NCBI GenBank assembly: GCA_034770075.1
Contig: CM068384.1
Location: 101,246,433-101,310,432, forward strand
Length of the DNA: 64,000 nucleotides
Direction: 5' to 3'
Source: Aralia elata
Lineage: Eukaryota > Streptophyta > Magnoliopsida > Apiales > Araliaceae
Position numbers and translations under genes: made by a program. This document shows positions 37,020 through 50,035 of the stretch, in pieces (positions within the stretch are counted from its first letter, which is position 1; each line of letters begins with the position of its first letter). Below the pieces are notes generated by a model that saw nothing but the letters and a program-made list of their open reading frames with translations, did not search any database and was not told the DNA's origin.

Positions 37020-39202
37020 TGTGACGCCCCCAAATCCGGGGTCTCTTTACCCACAGATTCGGTGCTCACGGTACTACACATCCATCATCTATTATACCCA
37101 TTCATCATCAATATAAGGACAGAAATGTAATTACTGACTATTACATGACGCTTACTCTATAAATCCCAGGTTCTAAGACCTTGACATAAGTACATAACAT
37201 CTTGACATAATTAATACAATCCAGAATGATCACACATTCCTAGCATAGACTATTACAAAAGCGGATATGATATAATATCCTTTACTCGGTAACTTTTTCC
37301 TTGCCTTTATCCTTGCGGGAACCCTCCGTCGGCTCTGCCTTAGCTGAAAGCACGTAATTTAAAGTAAGAATGAGCATTCGATTGCTCAGCAAGTATAACA
37401 TTTAAATAACAACAACATCATTACAAATCATGCTTCCAGTTCTACAACTGAACAATAGTTGAGAACACATTTTGAATAAATAGGAACAATGATAAGGTAT
37501 TTTTTTACATCATTAACATTTTTGAGCAACTGACTGAGTGGTCAAATGACCTTGAACTTTCTTCTTTCATCAAAGGGTTTAATAGTTTTATAACTATAAA
37601 CCGAACATTTTTCCTCTGGGCATTTTAGGGGATCAGCCTATCATACCCTATGTTGTACAACATCTATGTAAACGTCTAAGCGTCAAGTTATCACCCATAT
37701 AGGGTCAATCGGTATTACCGACCAAAAATAATTCTCCAATAGTAGGGTTGTTCTTCTCAGCTTTACATTAAGGAAATCCAGGTCAACAATTTGATTGGAT
37801 AGCTACAATAAATATCAACAAAATTTTGATGAATCATTTTTAAATCAACAAGGCAATTCAATATAAGTCTAGCCGAAACAATTGGCTTAGACAATCATCT
37901 CAACAGTTCATGGAATATAGAACTTGAAAACTTCAATAACATGCATTATAGCATAACTGGATATCTTGAATAAAAGTAAGAGTACTTGCACAATAATGAT
38001 TTGTGAAAGCTTAGAATTTATATAACATCGGAAACTCGCACAATATATATATATTAGTTGTACGGTTTAAGAAACTTGCATAATACACCGCATCCTGCTC
38101 GAATGTAAATTGAGTAGGGTTAAAGGAAACTTGCCTCGAGTGTCTGCTACAGAATTATAAGACACTTCCTTCAAATATCTTCTTGGTTTTCTCCTTCTTG
38201 AATGCTAGAACTCCTTCTAGATCTTTGCTAGAATCTCTTTTCTTCTTTCTTGAGTACTCCCGAACTTTTCCTTCAAGTTTTAGCTCTCACCGACTTCTTC
38301 TTTCTTCTTCACCCACTCGGTTTCTCTCTCTAGCTTCTTTTACTCCTTCTTTCTGTTGAAAATCTTCTCTCTTCTCACTCTCTTTCTTTCTGCCACTGAA
38401 CTCTCTCAACTCTCTTAGCAATGAACTGAAGTTGAGTCTGAAATGAGGAAGAGAGTGCAGAGGTCGGACGAATTGAATGGGGGAGGGACAAATGAATGTC
38501 TCAATGCTCTTAGGAAATGGGTTTAAGGAGAATGTCCTCCACTATTGGCTTCCCCATGTAGTGGTTTGGAAAATGTCCAACATGCCGGCAAATTCTTCCT
38601 CCCCTCAATTCTAATTGGCTAATGGAGTTTGGTTGGTCCCCATTTGGAGTAACATACAATTATAATATTAACACCCATTTGGTCTCTCTCTCTCTCTCTA
38701 CCCACTACCCGTATACTCCTCCTTAATAACCAAATTGGTCCTTTATTCTACTAAATAATCACATGGGTCATGCAAATGGTTGGGTCATGGGTAAAAGTAA
38801 TGGATATTGGGTTGGGCCATTTATTAGGGTCACCCATAACAAATATTTGGACTATCAATTAAATCATCATTGAGCTCAAATAAATAAATCCAACACTTGA
38901 AAAAATTATCACTTCGCATACACGCTCTAACGAAATTAATAGCATTCGAAAAACGTAAAGAAATATTCGGGCGTAAATAGTGTTCGAGAATAGTAACTCG
39001 TAATATAGTGATTTTGCGACATAACGCGAAAAATCAAATTATCCGCTTACGCGAAACTTGTTACACATAAAATTCATGCATTCACATAATCTGGGTTATA
39101 ATATAACCTTTAAACACATCACATAAAAATAAAAAATTTAATATATTCCATAATATTAATAAATCTAAATTACAAAGGTATAGACGATCCGCGATCATTA
39201 CA
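37020..39202 (-). repeat. 5' LTR of the Gypsy element (2183 bp)
   Basis: TGTGACGCC...CATTACA on the plus strand; promoter and polyadenylation signals are expected here by family. It contains the TGAGC..GCTCA hairpin at 37371-37388. The first 480 bases differ from the 3' LTR at 16 positions by my count. Confidence 0.93.
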
Positions 39203-40500
39203 AAATTCATCTATCATTACTAGATACCAAACCAAAGCATAACTATTTCATAGAAAGTTTGTTGCAACAATACTGTTCAACAAATCTCACCAAAACATAT
39301 ATATACCAGTAGGTCTTTAATGGATTAAAATAGAAAGACTAAAAAAATATATATGTAAACTAAGAAGTCACCTTAATTAGTGTAGACCCTATGATCAATA
39401 CTAATTAAGAAGATGTAGCTGCTATTTCCCTGGTTTATTTGCTAGTTTTATTCTCCACAAAATGAATTTAGTTTTAGTGATAATAGTATAAAATGACACA
39501 ATACACTCAAATTTATTATTAATTCAATGTCATGATCACTATTAATTAAATTAACAATTTATTATTTACTATGAATAAGACTTTTAAATAACAGACATAT
39601 AAATTTGAGTCACCTAAGAATGGTGTAATTGCAAAATCCCCAGTGCAAGTGGGTGTGAAAAATATATTGATTTATATTCTCTCCGTTTCACATAAAAAAA
39701 ATGCATTTTCAAATTTGTAAACTTTAAAGATACATTTTTATTTGATGTTAACGCTTAAATTAAAAATATTGCAAAAGTAAACTTGCAGACATTATGTCAT
39801 ACAATACTCACATTAAAATAAATTAAAGAATTCTTGTTTTGAAACAAAAAAATTGAGTATTGAACTATTGTGAACAAAGGGAGTACAATATTCAACTTAA
39901 ACGTCTAAGTTATCATTTTATGCAAGTATAAAAACACTTTAAATATGCATTTTTTATAGGCAAAAATGATTTTTTTTTTATAAATATTAAATCTCAGAAC
40001 TCTACATAAAGAAGTAAAATCCAAAAGATTTAGATCATACTTCAGTTACCTCAAAACCATACATTAAATATGCATGTATCAATTAACTACATTAATTGTA
40101 TATATGACATGATGCATGAAGTAAGATGCTTTGTCACTTGTCTTTTTTTCCTTTTCGATAAGTATGTATCAACAACTATGTCAAATAGAAATGGAATTTA
40201 AAAGTACGTAGGAAAATAAGTGTATTTATTTCAATCCATTAGTTCACCATCTCCATTGTGTTATTAATCTTGTTTATACGGAATACTTCAACTCATGCTT
40301 CTATTCTATGATTTCACTTGTACTACAAGTCTCATGGGAGGAGAGGAGCTTTTTAATTAAGAGGTCATTATAATTTAGAATTAAGGGGCGGTTCCGGTAA
40401 AGTAATTGTTGAACTTTTGGGTATATATCACAAAGTTAAATTAGTCTTAGGCACACTTTCTATAAATTTTGACTATCATAATTTTTATCACCCATGTTAT
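39203..40500 (+). repeat. Duplicated module, copy D, right part
   Basis: Resumes copy D after the Gypsy element: ATTCATCTATCATTACTAGA (39205), GTCACCTAAGAATGGTGTA (39609), TTCAACTTAAACGTCTAAG (39892), ATACTTCAACTCATGCTTC (40282) and GGGGCGGTTCCGGTAAAG (40386). It matches copy E at 48890-50030 and includes the MITE listed next. Confidence 0.75.
39677..39886. mobile_element. Stowaway-like MITE inside the module
   Basis: Ends TTCTCTCCGTTTCACA and TGTGAACAAAGGGAG form an imperfect terminal inverted repeat flanked by TA, as in Tc1/mariner-derived Stowaway MITEs. The same unit lies in copies C (about 24175-24398) and E (about 49363-49570), so it was present before the module multiplied. Confidence 0.55.
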
Positions 40501-40593
40501 AAGATATTATTCCCTCTGTCTTTGAAAGTATGTTTTTAATCATAATATGTTTTGTTTATAATTAAAAAAAAATTTAAAAATAAGGAGTGGTCT

Positions 40594-40947
40594 ATAGTCA
40601 AAATTGAATGAGAATCCCTATTATTCAACGCGAATTTTATTGTGCATTCATTTGATATAAAAATTAAAATCACTCTCATTCTCATAACTGTTATGCAGAT
40701 GGTGGATGTCATCCGCACAAGGTGGATGTCATCCACACAATAGTTGTGCGGATGAAAATTTTCATCCACATAACTATTGTGCGGACGAGAACCCAAAAAT
40801 TATATCTTATTAGCACAATAATTGAGCGGATGGTATATCCCTTCCGCATAATTACTGTGCGGACATGAGTAATTCTAATTTTTGGTTCAATAAATAAATG
40901 GTAGGATCTACGTTGGATAATGAGAGTTATCATTCAACTTTGGTTAT
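40594..40947. mobile_element. Probable MITE with central palindrome
   Basis: Imperfect inverted ends (ATAGTCAAAATTGAATGA against ATAACCAAAGTTGAATGA, about 40594 and 40947) enclose copies of GTGGATGTCATCC and a near-perfect 46-base palindrome at 40736-40781 centred on GGATGAAAATTTTCATCC. No coding capacity. No target duplication could be confirmed. Confidence 0.5.
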
Positions 40948-41007
40948 GAATCATTATTTTTTAAAAATACACAAGTCAAATATAAAGTATGCATAATATT
41001 CTTAATT

Positions 41008-41270
41008 GGAGTTTACTCTCTCTGTCCCCAAAACAATGACTAAGTTGATAAAAGATTTTGTCCTAAAAAAAGATAAGTAAAGTCAACTAGAAAAATCTTT
41101 ATATGAAATAATTTGCCATTGATTATAAATCACTCACATCACAAATGAGTGGTTTATATTAATTCTCTCTCTAAACTAAAACTCAAGGATAGATTGGGAA
41201 GAAAATTTATTTTCTTTTCTACTTTTGACTAAATTATCTTATTGTTATTCTTTTAAAGATGGAAGTAATA
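41008..41270. mobile_element. Stowaway-like MITE (degenerate)
   Basis: TTTACTCTCTCTGTCCCCAA at the left and TTAAAGATGGAAGTAATA at the right are an imperfect inverted pair resembling the CTCCCTCCGTCCC ends of Stowaway elements. The interior is AT-rich and non-coding. Confidence 0.4.
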
Positions 41271-41484
41271 CTTAATTTAAAAAGACAAAAAATTATTAGC
41301 GTAATTATATAGGTTCCACTGTACATAAAAATGTTACTTATTTTATTGTTGGTATACATCGAGGGACGAGCATAAAAAAACTCACGACTTAGAAGTGGTG
41401 CAAAGTAAGATGTAGGTTTAAGACTCCGAGTCTGGGTAGGAAACGCTACTGCTTCTTTGAGCAATCTTAATATGCATAGAAGTT

Positions 41485-41494
<10 letters not shown>

Positions 41495-41529
<35 letters not shown>

Positions 41530-41809
41530 GTATAAAACCGTTTCTAAATTTTAAAATTTAGAAATCATCATTCAATACTTCAAAATCTTTTTATTTATAT
41601 TCTACTATCATATAATTATATTCTTATTACTATCTCCTATTCTCCCATATTTCTTAATTTAATTAGTGTTCTTTAAAATTTATATTCTTGATAACAATAA
41701 TATTTAATAATATTATAATTAATATATAAGTATAGTATAATATAGAAAAATATAAAAAATAAAATAATTTTATAACAAAATTCGTGTTTCGCATGGGATA
41801 ATAAGCTAA
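41495..41809 (+). mobile_element. Short Helitron-like element, 3' end
   Basis: The end has a degenerate hairpin (CGTGTTTCGCATG, 41783-41795) 10 bases before a terminal CTAA (41806-41809) followed by T, as in plant Helitrons (hairpin, then CTRR, inserted at A/T). The 5' part resembles the sequence just after 41810. The exact 5' TC end is hidden by a (TA)n run (about 41496-41525). Non-autonomous, no coding capacity. Confidence 0.45.
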
Positions 41810-41929
41810 TCTATATATATATAGTAAGTAGTATAGAATTGTCTCTCAACCCAAAATTTTAAGATCACCCTTCAATTCAGATTTTTTTTAGGAATAGTCA
41901 TTTAGACCCAAGGAAACACTTTAAAAGCC
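41810..41929 (+). mobile_element. 5' end of a second Helitron-like element abutting the first
   Basis: Starts TCTATATATATATAG directly after the CTAA of the preceding element and then resembles that element's 5' part (TCAACCCAAAATTTTAAG, CACCCTTCAATTCAG). It is cut after about 120 bases by LTR-derived sequence. Confidence 0.4.
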
Positions 41930-43564
41930 TGCCTATCCTAACTTTTTCCGGAATAAAATTTAAAATAAGAATTTAATAAAATTCTTATTGTAAGACGTAA
42001 TGGGTGTGAAGACATAAATATATATGTGCTATATATATGTTTATGTGATTTATGTGGTGAACTTAATATGTATATATAAGTATGAAATATATACATATAT
42101 TTTGAACGAAAGAGTTAATAATTAATTAATGTAACGATCATGGATCGCGGGTAGCTTGGTAATTCGAGCTGATGAATATTATTGAATAAAATAAATATTT
42201 TGATGAAAATTATTATGGAAATAATTTATTTGGTGTAAATGTGTAACCAAATATATGTGGGATATATGTACATTTATTTGCATAAATGTAGTAAGTTAAT
42301 TGGTTAGTAAATAGCTAACCTAATTAAATGAGTCCAATAAGGAATTAAACTAGTGGGCTAATAAATTGTTAAATGAATTGCTAGTTTAATTGATAAAGTC
42401 CAAGTGTAGGATATTAAGTAGCCCAAGTATGTGTTAATTAAATGTTCAAGCTAATTGCAAACTAAGCCCAAAGTGAAGCCCAAATTTAATCTAATTTGTG
42501 AAATCAAAATTGGTCAAACAGGTGAGAGAAGAAGTAAAAATTAGCAATTAAGGAATGGGAATCGGGCTACGGTTGGAGCAAGTGGGAACTAATAAGTTAC
42601 GTTGCTTTAGTAAACTACTAAGGAGGAGACACAAGTATGTGGGAGCAATTTGCTTTAGCAAATTAAAATAAAGTAAGAAAAAGGAATAAAAAGAAAACAA
42701 AACAAAAGCAAATGGAGGAATGGAATGGAAGCCTACAGGTAATGAAAATAAGTGGGAAGCTAATGCATTAAAATAAATTAAGAACTGAATGGGAGAAGTG
42801 GAGACTTAATGCTCCAATAAATAAAGAATGGGGAACAATAAAACTCAAAGCAAAGTGGGAGAAAAGGGGGAGGGAACATACACAGTCACACATGATCTTG
42901 GGAGGGATCAAGATATAACCTCTCATACATAGAGAGTTGAATTTGCAAGCATGCCTAGCAAATTAAACAATATTTCTCCAATCTTTTATTTTCCAAGAAG
43001 CTTTGATAACCTAAAAGGTTATTTTCCCCACTTCACATCCGATCCCTAGCCATGTTCGATTCATTTCCAAAGTGAGAAGAAAGCTAAGTAGAGAAAAAGT
43101 TAACAGAGAGGAAGGAAGAGTCCGATCATGACAAGAAAGAGAGAAGAGGTGAGTTAGCAAAACCAAGCTATCATCCATCTTTCATTTATCCTTGTTCCCA
43201 TATTATCATCCAAATGTTCTAAGTATCAAATAATAAGAGAAAAAGAAAGGTTTGTGAGTTGTGTATTGAGTGAGGATTCGGAAGTACCAAGGAATAAGAG
43301 AAGAGGAGCAAAAGCAAGTCTTGTTCATTATCTAGCTAAGTAAGGAAGAATTCAAGAGGTAATTAAGGCTTAAAGACCCTAACTTTCATTCATCTTTTCA
43401 AGCTTTTATTTTGCTTTGTTGAAAGTTATTGTTGTGTAATGGGGATCATAATGGATCCGGATGGAATAAGGAGGATATATGATGGTGTTTACATGAGTAA
43501 ACCTTGTTAATATGAACAAAGAATGAAATTACAAACCTATGCATAAAGGATATGGACAATTTAT

Positions 43565-43860
43565 GGACTGTTTTGGACCCATTTTGTGTTATGCTCTAAA
43601 ACTAAAAAAATAAGTTCTGGGATGATGTGTGGTACTCTTATGAGTTATGAACACAACCCAATTGGAACGAGGGAGAAATCTGTTGTAATGAAGTCATGGC
43701 GAATTTTCTAGTGAAATATATAAAAACAACTAGTTAAAACTGTTTTGGGAACTGTTTTGGAGGCCTTTGTGGTCATGTCCCAAGTCTGAAAATTAAGTTC
43801 CATAATGATGGGTCGTGCTCTTACGAGTTCCAAAAAATAATCCAATTGTGAAACGAAGCA
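43565..43860 (+). repeat. Diverged tandem duplication in the LTR-derived block
   Basis: Two consecutive units of about 190 bases share GTTTTGGA, AAGTTC, ATGATG, TGCTCTTA/TACTCTTA, GAGTT and CCAATTG in the same order, starting near 43568 and 43750. Confidence 0.45.
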
Positions 43861-45397
43861 AAAAAAAGCTAAAATGAATTTATAGTTAACGTTTTCGTAA
43901 AAGAGGTTAAAAACCGAAATAAACTAATATGACGTTTGAAATTAAATACGTGAATGGCCAAAAATTTGTGTGGCTGTTTTCGGTCAGTTAACATATACAA
44001 AAAATTAGGCCCTTTTGTGTGCTGAAAGTATACACTACTAGAAAGCTCCAGTCTAAAAATGATCTCAATCCAACTTCGGAGGTAAGAGTTAAGGCCAAAT
44101 GAAATTCTATAAATGAAAAATTAGAACTGAAAAATATAAAGCTACACAGCTCAGAAAATTACAAACTTTTTACTGAAAATGTATACTGATATGAAGAAGT
44201 TTTTGTGTAAATTTTAGAATTTGTGGATAAAAACTCAATTTATTAAAAATACTGCAATTTTGAGCATAAATGGCCTTTTTAAAAATAGTAAATAAAGCCA
44301 AAAAATTAAGAGAAAAATATTTTACCCGTAAAATAATATTAACTAAGCATGGCCATAAGAGAAACAAATAATAAGGTATCTAAGTTCCTTTGATAAATAT
44401 GTTGGGGTCAAGAAAGTAGCTAGGAAAGAAATAATTGAAGATCGACTGAAAAGTTACATAATGTAATTTTTTGACTTTTTGCAATAAAAATGGATGAACA
44501 AGACTAAGGAAGGGTAACATAGTCATCCCATTATTAATATTATAATTTGATAATATATATAGGATATGCAATGAAGAATGATGACCGAGGAATGTTAAGC
44601 GATGAAAGAGGTTATACAATGGACATTCAATAAACGTTTTAGGATAAGTAAAAACAAAAAACAGAGGCAAGTTCTTTCAGTAACTTGTTGAATTATTTGA
44701 ATATGTCGATATACATAGTTTGATTGCTCAATTATGTGTTAATCTTTCATTGTTATGTGAATTACATGTGAGCATGATTAAAGTTTGCACGTTATGCAAC
44801 TATGCAGTTATATTGTCATGTGTGAAACTTGTGATTCTGTAGATATATAGTATGAAATAATTAAAGCATATAAAAATGCATATCATGAGATGTATGAAAA
44901 ATATGTAGATGCATTGCATAAGATTTATGATACATGTATAAAATGAATAGTATTAGGAACATACTGCATGAATAAAATGCAAGTATGTATGTTATGTGAA
45001 GCATGAAATGTGATAACTATTAGACTTGTTGGGTCGTCGTGCTCAACCTTACAAAATATAAAATTTGCAGATAAAAGTTGATTTATTAGATGATCATAGC
45101 AACGAAGATTCGAAACGCGACATGATTATAAAAGGTGTATTGCTTCATTGAGTTTGGTTTGTACTAAGTCGATGCTACTTGTTGTAATGTGATTTATTCA
45201 GTTGTACCAATTTTGATATACTCAATAAATAGATATTGAATAAAAGTATTCATTTGAATACGAGATGTAACTTTACAATTACTTTGTAAAGTAGATTAAT
45301 ATAATGACAATGGTGTATAGTGAATATATAGTTGTTGGATTACGCCACGAAGATTTAGGGAATGATTAAAATCAGAAGTTGAACTTTACGTTCACAT

Positions 45398-45664
45398 ATG
45401 ATATTTTGTAATGGATCTTTGTATTATATGATTCTTAATATATGTATAAATGCTAAAGGTTGCGAATTCTGGAATGAAAAAAAGATTGAAATAGCTAAGA
45501 AATCACATATATTTAAACAACTAGAGAGAGAACAACGTAAAAATTATTTGGTTGGAGTACTGCAGAACAGAGAAGAAGAAGAAAAGAAGAAAACTCCAAA
45601 AGGTAAACCTAAACTTTTCTTTTTCAATTATCAAATGATACTTGTCTTATATGGATATGATTAA
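45398..45664 (+). other. Unrecognised charged open frame
   Basis: An 88-codon frame whose second half is rich in Lys, Glu and Arg (FKQLEREQRKNYLVGV, then NREEEEKKKTPKGK). It lies in LTR-derived sequence. I do not recognise it; a captured exon is possible, chance is as likely. Confidence 0.2.
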
Positions 45665-47250
45665 ATTTATTTTAAAAAAAATATAAAATCGTATGTATAC
45701 AAAATTTATGTGGAAAAAAAAAAGAAAGAAGAAATTAATTTTTTTTACAGGATATGTTATATATTGTATTTGGCGGTACAATAGGTACCAATGTGTACAT
45801 GTATGCATGTAAAGTTATGTATATGTATATTTATATTGTATATATGGTCTAAATCATGTCTCTGTATCATATGCATATTGTCTGTAAAGTTATGTATATA
45901 TATTTAGACTATTTTATGTTAGTTAGCCACTGTTATCTCAGGCAATGGGTTTCTATTCATTTTTTTTACATACTTTAGTAATAAGCATATATATTGGATA
46001 AATATATGTACATATTTATTATGGTTATATTAAACTGAGAATCTAACTATTTTCTTTATTTAATTTAAACTTTAGCTTTTAAAGTTAGAATATATAGAAA
46101 CATCCCATGACTTTTAGAATAAAATTAATTATGTATTTAGTCAAATTTTACTATAAATATGTCTAAAATTTGAATTTAAATATGTGTGAGCTATGATTTT
46201 ATTTGTTCTAAATTTATATTTAGGATTTGTTCGGCTGTTATTTTGTGTTTTGCAATATCCAGGTAAATGGTTTTCCGAACTATGTAGTGTTTTTAAAATT
46301 ATCGTTTACTTATATATATATATATATATATGCTTAGTAATTACTCGGATGCCTAAATGTACTGTTTCAAAATTCGTTATATTTTATTTAAGGCTTCCAT
46401 TTAAATGAAAATGTTATGTTCTTTTATTTCAAACTTCGGATCAAGTATTTATTTTTAAACTGTGAAAATGAGATTATATGATTTTGAACAGTGAAATAAT
46501 ATAGTTTTGAATATCGATGAGATTGTGAAACATTTTTCAAATCCTCAGTCCGACTATGTATAGAACCCGTTATTGTTTACGTTTAGTTCTAGAGCTAATA
46601 TAGGAGCTACTAAGGCACACACCTTTTAGATGCCCTTTGGGGAGCGTGCATTTTATAGATACCTTAGTAGGGTGCGTGAACATTGGCATTATCGAACTTT
46701 TGGACCGTGTTACAGGGCTATTGTAACCTTAGTCGCTAGGACTGTAGATTAAAAGATATATTGTATACATTGAAATCATTTTTGAATTGCTTTAGTTTTG
46801 AAAGCATATATACTATTGTTATTGAACAAAAAGATATTTCGAAAAAATATTTTTGCAAATTGTACTTGATTCGGCTAGATAGGGAGGATTGCTACTTGTT
46901 GAGCTTCATCGCTCACCCCTTACAAATTTTTACAGGTTCCATTGTTGAGAGTTGAACACTTATTTGATGCGCTTTGGATAGCTGAAGATTAATTTAGAAT
47001 GTTATTTTCCTTTAATGTTGAATTTTGATAAAATCTTTTAGTTTCGAGGAGTTGCGTCTCCATTTTATGTTTTTGATATTTGGTAGTTTTTCATTTGAAA
47101 ATGAATTTAAAAGATGTTTATTGTTGGGTTTAATTGAAGATTATTATTGAATTATTTTGTTTGGGTTGTGCTATTGATATTGTTGCTTTACGAGCCTTTG
47201 GGCTTAAAGCATGTAGCACTTCAGGCCTGTAGCGGGTTCGAAGTGTTACA

Positions 47251-48050
47251 AAAATCATACATTAAATATGCATGTACCGAGTAGAGAGATTATGACATAG
47301 AAGTATATATAGAAAGGTGGCTTTGTTGTGAGGTTTTAGTTTTACGTGTTGAATATTATACAGAGCAATTAATTATGGTAAACCCTAAACGACAATAACA
47401 ACTACAAGTTTTCTCTTTAGTGAAAGGAACAACCACAAGTTTTCTAGTAGTGTGAGAGTGACTGTTGGAATTTTCTTTGCCGCTACAAAACAACTTCCAA
47501 GTTGGATCTACTAAGTGGTTGACATTTGCACAAGTGAGAACCATAAAAAAGATCTGGAAAATGAATTAAAGAGAATCTATAAAACTCGTTTATCTTAGCT
47601 GAATATAAATTTATATATATTCAAGTTTGATTTATATTAATATGTAAGACGATTTTCAAAGTAGACATGCTCTTGATAGAGCAATAAGTGTCACTTTAAA
47701 ATATAAAGAGTTGCTAGAAAAATTATAAAAATGTTGCTAAACGTATATTTGTTCTGATAACATTATATTTATTCTGTCAATTTCTACTGTCATATATAAA
47801 CCAAAAAAGTAATATCCTAGTGATAAAGACCTCTTTTTTATTGTGTAAAGTTATATATTTGAGTTTAGCACTTAGTAAGATGTTAACGCTACAAAAGATT
47901 AAAATGTAAGTTTCTCTTAAGTTCCTTCCTAATATCTCTCCTAGTTCCTTCTCCAGAACTCTGGTAAACCCTAAAATAAAATGTATCTCTCGAATCAAAT
48001 AGTAATAGTATCGGTTCTAAAAAAAATAGACCCTATATATACTAAATAAC

Positions 48051-48090
<40 letters not shown>

Positions 48091-50035
48091 AATAAATAAA
48101 TAAAAATGTGGAGAAGTATTTATTTATGAAAATCAAAAGAAATGATGAAGTAAAGAAAGATTGTGAAACCCCATTTAGCAAAGAAATTTCACATTTACTC
48201 TTCCTAAAGCAAAATATAGGAGTAAGAGACATATTATTTGATTAAGGGCTCAATTGCAATCAATATTAAATCTTATTCTGGATAAAAAAACAAACAGTCT
48301 TAGCTATGGTTCAAACAAAACAAATATCTCCTAATCTTATTTTAACTCATAAAACAATCAGTTTTATAGCATGAATAATAATACGTGCACAAACTGTATA
48401 TAAAAAGTTGTAAAGAAGGAATATGACTAATGTATTACTTACCAATAAAAATGTGTAAAACATCTAATCGTAGGTTCTCTTCCTATTTTCTCTCTTTTTT
48501 TAGACTGTTTGTACCCAATTTTTATGTATAATTTGTGTCCTTAGTATTACTCTTATAACATACACATCCAAGATGAAGCAGACTGAAGAATATTATGAAT
48601 AATTTTACGTATACAAACTATACACAAAAGTTATACATAAATGATAGAACTGATATATACTGCATACTAATAAAGATGTATAAAAATTCAAATGATAGGT
48701 TCCTTTTTTTATTCTCTTTTATTATACTGTTTCTGCATATATTTTTTGTGTATAATTAGTGCACAAAAAATACTGTAAATATTATTAGGATTATGTTAAG
48801 ACAAAATAGACATCCCTTTACAGTCTTTTTTTTACCATTCCTTTTCCTCCTTTTTATTCTCTACTGCTATATATTGTTGAAACAATCAATATTCATCTAG
48901 CCTTACTAGATACCAAACCAAAGCATAACTTTTTCATTGAAAGTTTGTTGCAATAATAATGTTCAACAAATCTCACCAAAGCATATATATACGAGTAGGT
49001 CTTTAATGGATTAAAATAGAAAGACTAAAAAAAATATATGTAAAATAAGAAGTCAATTAGTGTAGACCCAATTATCAATACTAATTAAGAAGATGTAGCT
49101 GCTATTTCCCAGGTTTATTTGCTAGTTTTATTCTCCACAAAATGAATTTATTTTTAGTGATAATAATATAAAATGACACCGTATGCTCAAATTTATTATT
49201 AATTCAATGTCCTGATCACTACTAATTAAATTAACAATTTACTATTTACTATGAATAAGACTCTTTTAAATAACAGACATATAAATTTGAGTCGCCTAAG
49301 AATGGTGTAACTGCACAATCGCTAGTGCGGGTGGGTGTGAAAAATATATTGATTTATATTCTCTCCATTTCACATAAAAAATCCATTTTCAAATTTATAA
49401 ACTTTAAAGATACATTTTAATATATTTGATGTTAATGCTGAAACTAAAAATATTATAATAGTAAACTTACAGACATTATGTCATACAATACTCGCATCAA
49501 AATAAATTAAAGAATTCTTGTTTTGAAACAAAAAAAAATGACAATTGAACTCATTTGTGAACAAAGGGAGTATAATATTCAACTTAAACGTCTAAGTTAT
49601 CATTTTATGAAAGTATAAAAACACTTTACCATACATTAATTACCTTAAAACCACACATTAAATGTGGATGTATTAATTAACTACATTCATTGTGTATATG
49701 ACATGATGAATGGAGCTAGTAAGATGCTTTGTCATTTGTCTTTTTTTCCTTTTCGATATGTATCAACAACTATGTCAAAAAGAAATGGAATTTAAAAGTA
49801 CGTAGGAAAATAAGTGTATCTATTTCAATCCATTAGTTCACCATCTCCATTGTGTTATTAATCTTGTTTATATGGAATACTTCATCTCATTCTTCAATTT
49901 TGTGATTTTACTAGTACTACAAGTCTCATGTGAGGAGAAGAGTTTTAGTTGACTGTGGTTTTTAATTAAGAGGTCATTATAATTTGGAATTAAGGGGCGC
50001 TTCCAGTAAAGTAATTGTTGAACTTTTGGGTATAT
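47251..50035 (+). repeat. Duplicated module, copy E (most complete)
   Basis: Gives the module's order without an insertion through its middle: CATTAAATATGCATGTACCG, the unknown open frame (47544-47356, minus), AAACTCGTTTATCTTAGC, AATAGTAATAGTATCGG, ACCCCATTTAGCAAAGAAA, GGGCTCAATTGCAATCA, GTTGAAACAATCAATATTC (48876), GCCTAAGAATGGTGTAACTG (49292), a Stowaway-like MITE, TTCAACTTAAACGTCTAAG and GGGGCGCTTCCAGTAAAG (49994). An (AAT)n(AAAT)n run lies at 48050-48104. No gene can be supported in it. Confidence 0.75.

Larger units (their letters stand above)
26580..39202 (-). mobile_element. Complete Ty3/Gypsy retrotransposon, Tekay/Del-like chromovirus
   Basis: A 12,623 bp element on the minus strand with all structural parts: 5' LTR 37020-39202, a primer site resembling initiator tRNA-Met, an extra ORF, a gag-pol frame with C-terminal chromodomain, a polypurine tract and 3' LTR 26580-28744. 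Both sides carry AAATT (26575-26579 and 39203-39207). The leader holds a piece of CACTA transposon (34313-36821). The coding frame has five nonsense codons and the extra ORF one, so this copy is dead for autonomous movement. Counting by eye, the first 480 LTR bases differ at 16 positions, suggesting a fairly recent insertion. Copies of the family also occur as the solo LTR at 17.2 kb and the fragment at 50.4 kb. Confidence 0.95.
41930..47250 (+). mobile_element. Nested LTR-derived sequence, at least two LTRs
   Basis: The left part (from about 41930) resembles the start of the 12303 LTR-like unit (GGAATAAAATTTAAAATAAG, then TTTAATAAAATTCTTAT), and the region near 45453 resembles its 3' part (CTAAAGGTTGCGA). 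Two LTR hairpins occur, at 45029-45046 and 46900-46915, each expected once per LTR. The right edge is GGGTTCGAAGTGTTACA at 47250, an LTR-like end. No gag or pol is present. The simplest reading is a long LTR invaded by another between about 45.5 and 47.25 kb. No target duplications were found and the boundaries are approximate. Confidence 0.5.

Noticed and set aside
42130..42160. LTR start at TGTAACGATCATGGATCGCGG
   Set aside because: Similar to the minus-strand start of the Gypsy LTR, but no matching 5-bp duplication exists at 47250 and the upstream sequence also looks LTR-derived.
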